From the NCBI RefSeq assembly GCF_016860545.1, contig NZ_BNEB01000005.1:1860001-1924000 (forward strand): a stretch of DNA of 64,000 bases, given 5' to 3'. Under the pieces are notes generated by a model that saw nothing but the letters and a program-made list of their open reading frames with translations, ran no database searches and was not told where the DNA came from. Origin of the DNA: Streptomyces asoensis (lineage in GTDB: Bacteria > Actinomycetota > Actinomycetes > Streptomycetales > Streptomycetaceae). Shown piece after piece: positions 49,909 to 58,721 of this stretch (positions within the stretch are counted from its first letter, which is position 1; each line of letters starts with the position of its first letter). The position numbers and the translations under genes were made by a program.

Positions 49909-50373
49909 GTCCCCGATTGTCCACCGCACGGGCCGGATGAAAACGGGGCATCCGGAAAATGCGCCACGGCGAGGGCGTCGAACAGTCGGTCGAGTGACGG
50001 CCCGGACGGCAGTGCCGCAGGAGGTGTGCCGGAGACGTGCCAGGGGTCGCCGGGCGATTCCACCCCCCACGGGAGAACCGCCCGGCGACACGCGGTGACC
50101 CGGGTCCGGATCCCCTGAGCGCCCCTGCGCGTCCCGGACCCACGTCACGTTCCTGGACGGACCCGGCGCCGCGGCGCGACGGCCGTTTCGACTCCGGGTT
50201 CCGCACGGCGGCGCCGGTCACCCCGTCGGTCATGGCCGGGGGATGATCACGTGCGCAGGCCGTGGCCACACCTTGGCAGAGTGACCGCCGGTACGGCGAT
50301 GATGTGCGACGGCGGGTTTACGCCGTGGCTGTTTCCCGCCACTCACCCGACGTCAGAAGGAGGACGGCACCCG
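49909..50373. other. 465-bp divergent control region
   Basis: No gene is supported. It contains GC-rich inverted repeats around 50095-50120 (GACCCGGGTCCGGATCC region) and would hold promoters for the PP2C-like gene leftward and the HTH regulator rightward. Confidence 0.45.
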
Positions 50374-51357
50374 ATGCTGGGAGCGATAGGGCTCGACGAG
50401 ACGCACGAGTCGGCGTACCGGGCGCTGGTGTCCGTGGGCGCCGCCGACCTGCCCGACCTGGCGCGCCGGCTGACCCTCGGCGAGCACGACACCGAGCGCG
50501 CGCTGCGGCGGCTGGAGCGGCACGGCCTCGCCGCGCAGTCCTCGGGTCGTCCCGGCCGCTGGGTCGCCGCACCTCCGGGCGTCGCCCTGGGCGCGCTGCT
50601 CACCCAGCAGCGGCACGAACTGGACAAGGCGGAGCTGGCCGCCGCGCTGCTGGCCGAGGAGTACCGGGCGGCGGCCGCCGAACCCGCGGTGCACGATCTC
50701 GTCGAGGTGGTGACGGGCGCGGCCGCCGTCGCCCAGCGCTTCCTCCAGATCCAGCTCGGGGCGAGCGAGGAGGTGTGCGCGCTGGTCACCGGTACCCCGG
50801 TGGCGGTGACGGGCGGCGAGAACGAGGCGGAGGAGCAGGCGGCGGCGCGCGGGGTGCGCTACCGCGTCGTCCTGGAGCGGGCGGTGCTGGAGCAGCCGGA
50901 CGGCATGACGGAGCTGGCCGCCGCGCTGGAGCGCGACGAGCAGGTGCGGGTGGCCGACCGGGTGCCGACGAAGCTGGTCGTCGCCGACCGCTCGCTCGCC
51001 CTGGTGCCGCTGACCGGCCGCTCGACGGAGCCCGCCGCGCTGGTGGTGCACGCCAGCGGGCTGCTGGAGCTGCTGTCGGGGCTGTTCGAGTCGGTGTGGC
51101 GGGAGTCGCTGCCGCTGCGCCTGGTCGCGGGCGGTGTCGCGGAACAGGCCCCGGACGGTCCCGACGCCACGGACCTGGAGATCCTGTCGCTGCTGCTGGC
51201 CGGGATGACCGACGCGAGCGCGGCCAAGCAGCTCGACCTCGGGCTGCGCACCGTGCAGCGCCGGGTGAAGGGGCTGATGGAGCTGACGGGCGTGACGACC
51301 CGGTTGCAGCTGGGCTGGCACGCGTACGCGCGCGGCTGGGTGGCCCGGGAGCGCTGA
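50374..51357 (+). CDS. helix-turn-helix regulator (TrmB-like N-terminus, LuxR-like C-terminus)
   Basis: The 327-residue protein starts with a TrmB/MarR-like winged helix (ESAYRALVSVGAADLPDLARRL..TERALRRLERHGL), a middle helical/ligand region (~75-250) and a LuxR helix-turn-helix at the end (TDLEILSLLLAGMTDASAAK, about residues 262-315). This double-HTH layout is widespread in Streptomyces and some members control development or secondary metabolism, but the regulon of this one is unknown. AAGGAGG (50357-50363) strongly supports ATG 50374 over upstream starts. Confidence 0.88.
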   Translation: MLGAIGLDETHESAYRALVSVGAADLPDLARRLTLGEHDTERALRRLERHGLAAQSSGRPGRWVAAPPGVALGALLTQQRHELDKAELAAALLAEEYRAAAAEPAVHDLVEVVTGAAAVAQRFLQIQLGASEEVCALVTGTPVAVTGGENEAEEQAAARGVRYRVVLERAVLEQPDGMTELAAALERDEQVRVADRVPTKLVVADRSLALVPLTGRSTEPAALVVHASGLLELLSGLFESVWRESLPLRLVAGGVAEQAPDGPDATDLEILSLLLAGMTDASAAKQLDLGLRTVQRRVKGLMELTGVTTRLQLGWHAYARGWVARER

Positions 51358-51442
51358 CCCGCCGCCCCGGCCGGGCCGGTCACGGGTCTGCGGCCGTACA
51401 CCTTGACCTGCGGGTTCTCCCCCGTTCGGGCACCCTGGGCAG

Positions 51443-51925
51443 ATGGGAGCGTCGCAACTCCTGCTGGTCGGACTGGTCATTCTGCTCGGCCTGTGCGGAG
51501 TGCTGGTGCCCGGGGTGCCGGGGTCGTGGCTGGTGTGGGCCGCGGTCCTGTGGTGGGCGCTGGAGGATCCGCAGCCGGTCGCCTGGGCCGTGCTGATGGG
51601 CGCCACGGTGGTGCTCCTGCTGTCGCAGGTGGTCCGCTGGGTGCTGCCGCCCCGGCAGCTGCGCGAGAGCGGCGCGACGCCCCGGATGGCGGTCTACGCG
51701 GGGCTCGGCGCGTTCCTCGGCTTCTTCCTGCTGCCCGTGCTCGGGGCGATCCCCGGCTTCATGGGCGGCATCTACCTCTGCGAGCGGCTGCGCCTCGGGC
51801 GGCACGGCGAGGCCCGGGCGGCGCTGCGCACGGCGATGCGCCGCGGCGGCTCCAGCGTCTGCACCGAGCTGTTCACCTGCCTGCTGATCATGGGCGCGTG
51901 GCTGGGCGCGGTGCTGTGGGGATGA
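51443..51925 (+). CDS. DUF456 small membrane protein
   Basis: A 160-residue protein with four hydrophobic segments and the DUF456 pattern of paired Gly-rich helices: LLGLCGVLVPGVPGSWLVWA and LGAFLGFFLLPVLGAIPGFM, followed by YLCERLRLGRH. Function unknown; members are predicted to be integral to the cytoplasmic membrane. No ribosome site is seen at ATG 51443. It converges with ogt. Confidence 0.85.
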   Translation: MGASQLLLVGLVILLGLCGVLVPGVPGSWLVWAAVLWWALEDPQPVAWAVLMGATVVLLLSQVVRWVLPPRQLRESGATPRMAVYAGLGAFLGFFLLPVLGAIPGFMGGIYLCERLRLGRHGEARAALRTAMRRGGSSVCTELFTCLLIMGAWLGAVLWG

Positions 51926-51967
51926 GCACCGGCCGACCGGCCGACCGGCACCGGAGAGCCGCCGATG

Positions 51968-52456
51968 TCAGAGGGAGCCTTCCAGGGTGAGCAGGGTGAT
52001 CTTGCGGTCCAGGCCGGCCGCGTATCCCGTCAGCGTGCCGTCGGCGCCGATCACCCGGTGGCAGGGCCGCACGATCAGCAGCGGGTTGGCGCCGATCGCT
52101 CCTCCGACGGCGCGTACGGCCATCCGCGAGGCGCCGACCCGGGCGGCGATCTCGCCGTAGCTCGTGGTCGCCCCGTAGGGCACGGAGTCGAGGGCGGCCC
52201 ACACCCGCTCGCGGAACGCGGTGCCCTCGCAACGCCACGGCAGGTGGAACTCCTTCAGTTCGCCGGCGAAGTAGGCGGCGAGCTGTTCGCCCGCCGGGCG
52301 GAAGGGCCCGGGGTCGTGCCGCCAGTCGTCGCGCACGGTCCGTCCGCCCTTCTGGCCCGGCACGGAGAGCGAGGTCAGGCGCCCGTCGGGATCCGCGGTG
52401 AGCAGCAGGGGGCCGAGCGGGCTCGTCACGCTCGTCCAGTACGTCAGGTCGGTCAT
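51968..52456 (-). CDS. ogt: methylated-DNA-protein cysteine S-methyltransferase
   Basis: The 162-residue repair protein moves methyl groups from O6-methylguanine to its own cysteine. The active site PCHRV has acceptor C132; the helix-turn-helix Arg finger region is SYGEIAARVGASRMAVRAVGGA. The ATG at 52456 overlaps the stop of the upstream Ada-AlkA gene (ATGA), so the two repair genes are translated together. Length is normal for Ogt. Confidence 0.96.
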   Translation of the reverse strand: MTDLTYWTSVTSPLGPLLLTADPDGRLTSLSVPGQKGGRTVRDDWRHDPGPFRPAGEQLAAYFAGELKEFHLPWRCEGTAFRERVWAALDSVPYGATTSYGEIAARVGASRMAVRAVGGAIGANPLLIVRPCHRVIGADGTLTGYAAGLDRKITLLTLEGSL

Positions 52457-53874
52457 CGTTCCTCCGCGGCGCGCAGGTGGTGCAGGGCGTAGGTGCGCCA
52501 GGGGCGCCAGGTGTCGGGGACGTCCGCGCCGGGCGGCACGACGTCGGGGTCGCCGAGGGCCCGGGCACGGATCTCCGCGATCGTACGGGCGTCGAGGCCG
52601 GGCAGCGCCGCCAGCGCTTGCTGGGCGTCGTCCCGGTCGACGCCGGGGTCGAGGCGTACGGCGCCGTCGGCGAGGGCGGTGGCGAGGGCGCCCAGCGGTC
52701 CGTCGAGGGCGAAGGCGCACCCGGATTCCGGCCCGGGTCCCGTCGCGGCCTGCGCCAGGGCGGCCGGTTCCGGGAAGAGGTGGGTGAGGGTTCCGCAGGG
52801 CGCGTCCAGGGCCTTGCCGTGGGCGCGCACGAGCGCCGCGGCGACCGTCGGCCCCACGAGCGACCGCACCGCGTACTCCTCCGGATCGGCGGCTCCCGGC
52901 GCGCGCAGCCCCGGCCGGGCGGCGACCAGCGGGGCGAGCCGCGGATCGGCGCCGAGCCGCTCGTCGACGGCGTACGGGTCGGAGTCGAGGTCGAACAGCC
53001 GGCGCAGCCGCTGGACGGCGGTGGTGAGGTCCCGCGGGTCGGTGAGGTGCAGCCGCGCGTCGAGCCAGCCGCCGGGACGGACCGCCGAGGCCCGGCCCGG
53101 TCCGCCCGGCCGTTCGTCCACGGCGGCGATCCCGGTGCCGTACGGCAGCCGGAGCGTGCGGCGGTAGGTCCGTGCGCCGGGCGGCCCGCTCACCTCCTCC
53201 ACCCCGGTCACCGCCTCCCGGCGGAGCAGGTCGAACATGGCGCCCGCGTGGTAGGGGCCGCGGTGGGCGAGCCGCAGCGGGATCCCCGCGGACGGGGTCG
53301 CGGTGCGGCGGGCCGCGCGCACCGCGGCGCGCAGTTCGGTCGGGGTGGCGGCGTACACGGTCCGGACGGTGTCGTTGAACTGGCGGACGCTGGCGAAACC
53401 GGCCGCGAAGGCGATCTCCGTGACGGGCAGGCCGGTCGTCTGGAGCAGCACCCGCGCGGTGTGGGCGCGCTGCGCCCTGGCGAGGGCGACCGGCCCGGCG
53501 CCGACTTCGGCGGTGAGCTGCCGCTGCACCTGCCGGGCGCTGTAGCCGAGCCGTCCGGCGAGCCCGGTGACTCCCTCGCGGTCCACGACCCCGTCGCCGA
53601 TCAGCCGCATGGCCCGGCCGACGACGTCGGCGCGCACGTTCCAGTCCGCCGATCCGGGCACGGCGTCCGGGCGGCACCGCCGGCAGGCCCGGAACCCCGA
53701 GCCCTGCGCGGCGGCGGCCGTCGCGAAGAAGCGCACGTTGTGGCGTTTCGGCGTCACGGCGGGGCAGCTGGGCCGGCAGTAGATGCCGGTGGTCTCGACG
53801 GCGAAGAAGAACGCGCCGTCGAACCTCGCGTCCCGGCTGCGGACCGCCTCGTAGCGGGTGTCCTGGTCCCTCAT
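52453..53874 (-). CDS. Ada N-terminal/AraC regulator fused to AlkA-type glycosylase
   Basis: The 473-residue protein combines the Ada methylphosphotriester domain (zinc cysteines C33, C37, C64, C67; C33 is the expected methyl acceptor), an AraC-type HTH (~80-185), an AlkA N-terminal domain (~195-300) and an HhH-GPD glycosylase domain (~310-473). Methylation of the Ada part should turn on this gene and the coupled ogt. The glycosylase end looks shortened: the hairpin reads LPGLDARTIAEIRARALGDP instead of LPG(I/V)G(P/Q)WTA, and the following segment with the catalytic Asp is about 20 residues shorter than in relatives before WRPWRTYALHHL. Base-excision activity is therefore doubtful. Confidence 0.88.
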   Translation of the reverse strand: MRDQDTRYEAVRSRDARFDGAFFFAVETTGIYCRPSCPAVTPKRHNVRFFATAAAAQGSGFRACRRCRPDAVPGSADWNVRADVVGRAMRLIGDGVVDREGVTGLAGRLGYSARQVQRQLTAEVGAGPVALARAQRAHTARVLLQTTGLPVTEIAFAAGFASVRQFNDTVRTVYAATPTELRAAVRAARRTATPSAGIPLRLAHRGPYHAGAMFDLLRREAVTGVEEVSGPPGARTYRRTLRLPYGTGIAAVDERPGGPGRASAVRPGGWLDARLHLTDPRDLTTAVQRLRRLFDLDSDPYAVDERLGADPRLAPLVAARPGLRAPGAADPEEYAVRSLVGPTVAAALVRAHGKALDAPCGTLTHLFPEPAALAQAATGPGPESGCAFALDGPLGALATALADGAVRLDPGVDRDDAQQALAALPGLDARTIAEIRARALGDPDVVPPGADVPDTWRPWRTYALHHLRAAEER

Positions 53875-53975
53875 GCACCCCAGTCTTCGCGCCCGGGCGC
53901 CACCCCGCTAGCGGGATTCGGACACGGAGTCCGACGGGGCGGCGGTCGGCCGGACGGCCGTCAGCGGGGCGGCCT

Positions 53976-55196
53976 TCAGCGGGGCGGGGCGGGGCGCCAC
54001 GGCCCGCGGCCCCGCTTGGCCTCGCCCGCCGCCCGGCCGACGGCCTGCTTGCGCTTCCAGTCCTGCCGGACGTCGGCCCGCATCCGGGCGTCGGACTTGG
54101 CGACGATCCACTGGTTCTCCCGCACGAGCTTGCGGTAGCTCTCCAGGCGGCGCTGGGGCAGCTCCCCGTCCTCCACGGCCGCGCGGACGGCGCACCCGGG
54201 TTCGGCCTCGTGCGCGCAGTCGTGGAAGCGGCAGTCGCGGGCGAACTCCTCGATCTCCGAGAAGACCTGTCCGACCCCGGTGCCCGCGTCGTAGAGGCCG
54301 ACCCCGCGCAGCCCGGGCGTGTCGATGAGGACGCCGCCGCCGGGCAGCGGCAGCAGGTTGCGGGTGGTGGTGGTGTGCCGTCCCTTGCCGTCCATGTCCC
54401 GGGTGGCCTGGACGCCCATCACGTCGGCGCCCACGAGCGCGTTGGCCAGGGTCGACTTGCCCGCGCCGGACGCCCCGAGCAGGACCGAGGTGCCCCGGTG
54501 GACGAGGCCGGCGAGCTCCCCGACGCCCACGCCGTCCCGGGCGCAGACGGTGAGCACCGGCACGCCGGGCGCGCTGGCCTCGACGTCCTCGACCAGGTAC
54601 GACAGCGCGACGGGGTCGGGCACGAGGTCGGCCTTGGTGAGCACGACGACGGGCTGCGCGCCGGACTCCCAGGCCAGCGCGAGGAACCGTTCGACGCGGC
54701 CCAGGTCGAGTTCCACGGCCAGGGACATGGCGACGACGGCGTGGTCGACGTTGGCCGCGAGGATCTGGCCCTCGGAGCGCTTGCTGGAGGTGGACCGCAC
54801 GAAGGCGGTGCGCCGCGACAGCAGCGTGCGCACATAGCGCGGGTCGCGGCCCTCGGGGTCGACGGCGACCCAGTCGCCCGTGCACACGACCCTCATCGGG
54901 TCCCGGGGGACGACGAACTCGGTGTCGGCGCGGACGGTGCCGTGCGGGGTGACGACGTCGCACAGGCCGCGGTCGACGCGCACGACACGGCCGGGCAGAA
55001 GCCCCTGCGCGGCGTGGGGCGCGAACTCGGCCTCGCGGTCCGCGTCCCAGCCGTAGGGGGCGAGGGGATGCGGCGCGGCCGGTGCGTCCGACGCTGCGGG
55101 AACCGCCGGGGAAGCGGCGACCGGGGAAGCGGAAAGGGAAGCGGAAGAGGAGGTGGAAGAGGAGGTGGAAGCCGCGGAAGAAGCGGGGAAAGTCAA
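53976..55196 (-). CDS. rsgA: ribosome small-subunit-dependent GTPase A
   Basis: RsgA (406 residues) is a circularly permuted GTPase that helps the 30S subunit mature. After a Ser/Ala-rich tail (residues 1-45) and an OB domain, the GTPase motifs come in permuted order: VVVLTKADL (G4), VLLGASGAGKSTLANAL (G1), then LIDTPGLRG (G3). The C-terminal zinc knuckle is CRFHDCAHEAEPGC. The start is set at a TTG (55196): GAAGGG lies 6 nt upstream. A GTG at 55235 in the same frame has no ribosome site. The Ser-rich tail is coded by a purine-rich repeat. A 24-codon leader frame lies upstream in the same phase, ended by a TGA. Confidence 0.92.
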   Translation of the reverse strand: MTFPASSAASTSSSTSSSASLSASPVAASPAVPAASDAPAAPHPLAPYGWDADREAEFAPHAAQGLLPGRVVRVDRGLCDVVTPHGTVRADTEFVVPRDPMRVVCTGDWVAVDPEGRDPRYVRTLLSRRTAFVRSTSSKRSEGQILAANVDHAVVAMSLAVELDLGRVERFLALAWESGAQPVVVLTKADLVPDPVALSYLVEDVEASAPGVPVLTVCARDGVGVGELAGLVHRGTSVLLGASGAGKSTLANALVGADVMGVQATRDMDGKGRHTTTTRNLLPLPGGGVLIDTPGLRGVGLYDAGTGVGQVFSEIEEFARDCRFHDCAHEAEPGCAVRAAVEDGELPQRRLESYRKLVRENQWIVAKSDARMRADVRQDWKRKQAVGRAAGEAKRGRGPWRPAPPR

Positions 55197-55203
55197 GGGA
55201 GAC
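55105..55203. repeat. purine-rich repeat coding the Ser-rich tail of RsgA
   Basis: The plus strand is almost all A/G, with near-repeats of GGAAGAGGAGGTGGAAGAGG and GGGGAAGCGG. On the coding strand it gives runs of TCC/TCT/TCA serine codons. Confidence 0.75.
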
Positions 55204-55259
55204 CCTTCACAGGGCGGTCCCGGCGGCGCGCTCACGGGCGCGCGGAAGGAAGGACGTGG

Positions 55260-55334
55260 TCAGCCGGAGACCGCGGAGGTGGAGTGGACGAACGTCTGGC
55301 CGCTGCGAACAGCACCCGTCTCGGCGACAGTCAT
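55260..55334 (-). CDS. 24-aa leader peptide frame upstream of rsgA
   Basis: ATG 55334 is preceded by GGGAGG with 8-nt spacing, a stronger ribosome site than that of rsgA itself. It codes 24 residues (MTVAETGAVRSG...) and stops at TGA 55262-55260, 63 bp before the rsgA TTG. No membrane helix or known motif is seen. It could be a regulatory leader peptide of rsgA. It is in the same phase as rsgA, so a real start codon split by a nonsense change is an alternative reading. Confidence 0.45.
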   Translation of the reverse strand: MTVAETGAVRSGQTFVHSTSAVSG

Positions 55335-55489
55335 CGGTCACACCTCCCGCTTCCGTGCACGACTGGGCGCGGTGGCCGTCGGCCACCGCGTGGAGCCCCC
55401 TCAGCATAGGAACCCTCGGGGGCCCGGCGCCACCGGATTCCGGTGCGGACGCCACCTGGCGCCCACCGGCCGCGCCGGGCCGGGCCGGC

Positions 55490-56977
55490 TCAGGAGGCCG
55501 TGCAGGCCCGCCCGTTGACGGTGAACGCGTACGGCGCGGTGTTCTTCTTCTGCCAGGAGGCGAGGAAGCCGAAGGTGAGCGTGCCGTTCGCCGCGACGGA
55601 CCTGTTGTAGTCGGCGGCGGTCGCGGTGACGCGGGAGCCGTTCTGCGCGACGCTCGCGTCCCACATCTGGTCGATGCGCTGGCCGTCGCGGAACGACCAG
55701 GCCACCCGCCAGGAGTCGAGCGTCACGGCGGTGGTGACGGTGACGGTGGCCTGGAAGCCGTCGGGCCACTGGTTGACGAGGTCGTAGGTGACCTCGCAGG
55801 CCGCCTCGTCCTCGCTCCCGCCTGCCCCGGCGGTGGCCGAGGAGGTGCCCTGGGGCTCGGGGTCCGGCTTCCCGGCGTCGCCGCGCGTCGCCGTCGGCGT
55901 CGCGCTCACGCCCGGAGCCGGGCGGGACGAGGACGGCGCGGCGGAGGTGGCGGGCCCGGCGGACGGCAGGACGGAGCCGGGGCCGGCCACCGGGCTGCTG
56001 TCCGCGGGGTCGCCTCCCTTGGCGATGTTCTCGCCGCCGCTGTCGCCGGGCATCATCGACACGGCGAGCGCCAGCGCGGAGACCAGCACGGCGGCGACGA
56101 GCATGCCGTTGCGCCGCACGCGCGCCCGGCCCGCGGCGGAGCGCTCCGCCGCGCCCTGGGCGTCCGGCAGTTCGGGGCGTCCGCCGCCCAGGCGCACCTC
56201 GGAGGCGCGGCGGCGGCGTTCCAGGTAGGCGAGGCCGCCCCAGCCGATGACGCCCTGGGCGAGCGCCGCCGGCAGTCCGCCCCCGTGCAGCCGCAGACAG
56301 GCGGCGGCCTCCGCGCACTCCACGCAGGTGGCGAGGTGCCGGGAGAGGTCGGGAGGCGTGTCCGCGGCGGGTGAGCGGGTGACGGCGTCCAGGAGCCGCA
56401 CGTAGCTGCGGCACTCCGCGTCCATCGGGGTGTCGAGGTGGTTGCGGTGGCAGCGGTCCCGGAACAGGCCGCGGACCTGGTTGAGTTCCTCGACGGCGGC
56501 GGCCGGGTCCAGGCCCTGACGGCGGATCACGGCGTGCAGGGGCAGCGCCTCCACCTCCGCCAGCCACAGCAGGGCGGCGTCGGGTTCCTGCATGTCCCGC
56601 AGTCCGCGCAGGGCGATGGGCCGGCTCAGCGGCGGTCCGACGTAGCGCGCGGCCTTGTCGGAGTTCAGCCACAGGCGCAGATCGGGGTCGAGCCGGTGGC
56701 CCAGGCCCCGGGCCTCCCAGGCCGCGGCCGTGGTGCGTACGGCGGTCAGCAGCAGCGGGATCCTGGGCAGCCGGGAGGAGCGGCGGCCGACGCCTCGCGC
56801 GCCGGCGTCCTCGGCCGCGCGGGCCTCGCGTATGCCGAGCGCGAACGCTTCGCGGGCCAGTTGGTTCGCCGCGGTCGAGCCGGACGTGCACAGGTCCGCG
56901 TACGACAGGACGGCGTCCCAGCACTCGGAGAACAGCGCGGCCTCGGCGGCGTCCTTCGGGGTCGGCAGGTCGGGCAT
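55490..56977 (-). CDS. transmembrane regulator-like protein with sigma-like N-terminus, HX3CX2C motif and outside CBM2
   Basis: The 495-residue protein has a cytoplasmic part resembling ECF sigma regions (ALFSECWDAVLSYADLCTSG with later AEVEALPLHAVIRRQGLDP and RGLFRDRCHRNH), then H214-LAT-C218-VE-C221, the HX3CX2C pattern of zinc anti-sigma domains. A membrane helix lies at ~291-309, followed by a Ser/Pro/Ala outside linker and a family-2 cellulose-binding module (~394-495) bounded by the usual cysteines (ACEVTYDL...NGRACTAS) with the aromatic positions of NQWPDGF, DSWRVAWSF, DQMWDAS and SWQKKN. AGGAG precedes ATG 56977 by 4-5 nt. The layout suggests sensing of outside cellulose or chitin coupled to gene control; this is inference. 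Confidence 0.85.
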   Translation of the reverse strand: MPDLPTPKDAAEAALFSECWDAVLSYADLCTSGSTAANQLAREAFALGIREARAAEDAGARGVGRRSSRLPRIPLLLTAVRTTAAAWEARGLGHRLDPDLRLWLNSDKAARYVGPPLSRPIALRGLRDMQEPDAALLWLAEVEALPLHAVIRRQGLDPAAAVEELNQVRGLFRDRCHRNHLDTPMDAECRSYVRLLDAVTRSPAADTPPDLSRHLATCVECAEAAACLRLHGGGLPAALAQGVIGWGGLAYLERRRRASEVRLGGGRPELPDAQGAAERSAAGRARVRRNGMLVAAVLVSALALAVSMMPGDSGGENIAKGGDPADSSPVAGPGSVLPSAGPATSAAPSSSRPAPGVSATPTATRGDAGKPDPEPQGTSSATAGAGGSEDEAACEVTYDLVNQWPDGFQATVTVTTAVTLDSWRVAWSFRDGQRIDQMWDASVAQNGSRVTATAADYNRSVAANGTLTFGFLASWQKKNTAPYAFTVNGRACTAS

Positions 56978-57252
56978 GAGTCTCCTGCATCCACAAGCGA
57001 GGTCAACTCACCATGACGGCAATGGAGTTGGGGGGAACCTCGCGGCAGGGGCAGAGCTTTTCACGTTACCGACACAACTGACAAGCGCCCTGTTCAGATG
57101 TCATGTCAAGACAGCAGGACAGACAACGAACAGGGGTCGAGCAGGCTGCCGCGCCCGGTTCTCCGGTCTCCAGTACGGGCGCGGACCGCCTCGTGTTCAC
57201 CACCGGCACCACATGGCGGCAACCGTCCCGGCGGCCCACCCCGGTGCCGGGA

Positions 57253-58572
57253 CTATACGGTCGCCGAGTCCTGCGCCGGAAGGCTGTCCATGAAGGAACT
57301 CACCGAGAACACCGCGCGGCCGGGCCCGGGCGGGCCGTATCCGGGCGGCGAGGAGAGCCCGAACTCGTCCATGGTGGCGCGATAGGCCTCCAGCAGCCGG
57401 ATGTGGTACTCCAGCGGCGCGCCCTGCGGATTGGCCTTGCCGAGCGGGGTGGTGGGCTCCGGGCACCAGGTGGTGAAGCGGGGCGTGATGCCCTGCGACA
57501 TGAAGAAGCGCAGGCCCTCCGTGGTGGAGGCGATGGCCTGGTCGACCGTCGTGAAGCCGAACGGCTCGGCCATCTCCACCCCGGCCACGAAGTTGGGGAT
57601 CACGTTGCGCGCGCCGAAGATCTCCGCGGAGTCGAGGATCCGCTTGTGCCACTCGTCCCGGCCGACGTACCGCTCCTTGCCCGGGCAGTACATCTTGAAG
57701 AGGTACTCGTCCCACACCTCGTAGTTGGGGTGGTAGATCTGCACCCCGTAGTCCTTGAAGCGCTGCACGTCGTCGCGGGGCAGCGCCTGGGCGACGACCT
57801 TGCCGATCCAGCGGCCGGGGAAACGCTCCTCGATGGCCTTGGCGTAGTGGCCGTAGAAGTCGGCCTCGTCGCGGCCGGAGACGGTCTTGGTGATCGCGCC
57901 GCCGGTGAGCGTGTAGGCGGTGGACGCCTTCTGCGTGTCGTAGCGGTCGATGATCTCCAGCGCCTCGAGGACCTCCTCGACGTCCTTCACGCCCGTGTAC
58001 GGCCGTCCGGCGGCCTTGTGCTGGCGCCAGTTGTGGTTGATGTCGCAGTACTGGCACTCCTCCTTGGCGCCGAAGTACTGGCACACCCGGAAGACGGTCA
58101 GGTAGATCAGGTAACCCCACTGGATGGTGGGGGCGACCTCCATGACGGACTTCCCGTTGGAGAGCTTGTGCCGGTAGTACTCCGGCATCGGCGGCACGCC
58201 GACGTCACAGACGCGCCGGCCGTCCAGGTAGAGCCCGAGCAGGCCCTCGTCGTCCGCCGCCACCCGGTAGGGGGAGGACGGGTTCACCCGGACCGAGACG
58301 ACGGTGCGCCGCAGGTCGTAGGGGCCGCCGGTGAGGATGATCTCCTCCGGCGGCCGGCGCAGCGCGGCCTCGCCCAGTTCGGGCAGGGTGCCGTGGTCGA
58401 AGGAGAAGATGAAGTAGGACTTCGGCTTCACCTCGCCCGATTCGTTGTCGCTGAGGGCGGAGGGGTCGAAGGCCACACCTCCGCGCAGCAGGTCCTCCTT
58501 GAAGACGGCCTCCCGCGGAACATGCGGAAACCGCTCCATCAGATCCTCGACCAGCGCGGTACGGCTGCCCAT
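57253..58572 (-). CDS. radical-SAM protein with CX8CX2C cluster motif
   Basis: The 439-residue protein carries cysteines C164, C173 and C176 (CQYFGAKEECQYC), a spacing of CX8CX2C in place of the usual CX3CX2C for the [4Fe-4S] cluster that splits S-adenosylmethionine. A TIM-barrel-like order follows: LTGGAITKT near 215, VQIYHPNYEVWDEYLFKMYC near 270, VIPNFVAGVEMAEPFGF near 330. No extra SPASM cysteine cluster is evident. The substrate is unknown. GGGAGGAG stands upstream of ATG 58572; a GTG at 58593 is an alternative. It is divergent from the alditol oxidase gene, sharing a 149-bp control region. Confidence 0.85.
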   Translation of the reverse strand: MGSRTALVEDLMERFPHVPREAVFKEDLLRGGVAFDPSALSDNESGEVKPKSYFIFSFDHGTLPELGEAALRRPPEEIILTGGPYDLRRTVVSVRVNPSSPYRVAADDEGLLGLYLDGRRVCDVGVPPMPEYYRHKLSNGKSVMEVAPTIQWGYLIYLTVFRVCQYFGAKEECQYCDINHNWRQHKAAGRPYTGVKDVEEVLEALEIIDRYDTQKASTAYTLTGGAITKTVSGRDEADFYGHYAKAIEERFPGRWIGKVVAQALPRDDVQRFKDYGVQIYHPNYEVWDEYLFKMYCPGKERYVGRDEWHKRILDSAEIFGARNVIPNFVAGVEMAEPFGFTTVDQAIASTTEGLRFFMSQGITPRFTTWCPEPTTPLGKANPQGAPLEYHIRLLEAYRATMDEFGLSSPPGYGPPGPGRAVFSVSSFMDSLPAQDSATV

Positions 58573-58721
58573 CCCTCTCTCCTCCCGGTTCACACGTACG
58601 ACTCCTCACGGTATGCCCCCGGCGGCGCGGGAGTGGGGGCGGGGGCCTCGTGTTGCGGGCAAGGTAGGTTCCACCTGGGAACTCGCCGTTCCCGATCTCC
58701 TCGGAAGGAGCGCGCAGTCGC

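Noticed and set aside
57104..57109. TTGACA (minus strand) as -35 box of the CBM2-protein gene
   Set aside because: No acceptable -10 sequence lies 16-19 bp downstream, so I do not call a promoter there.
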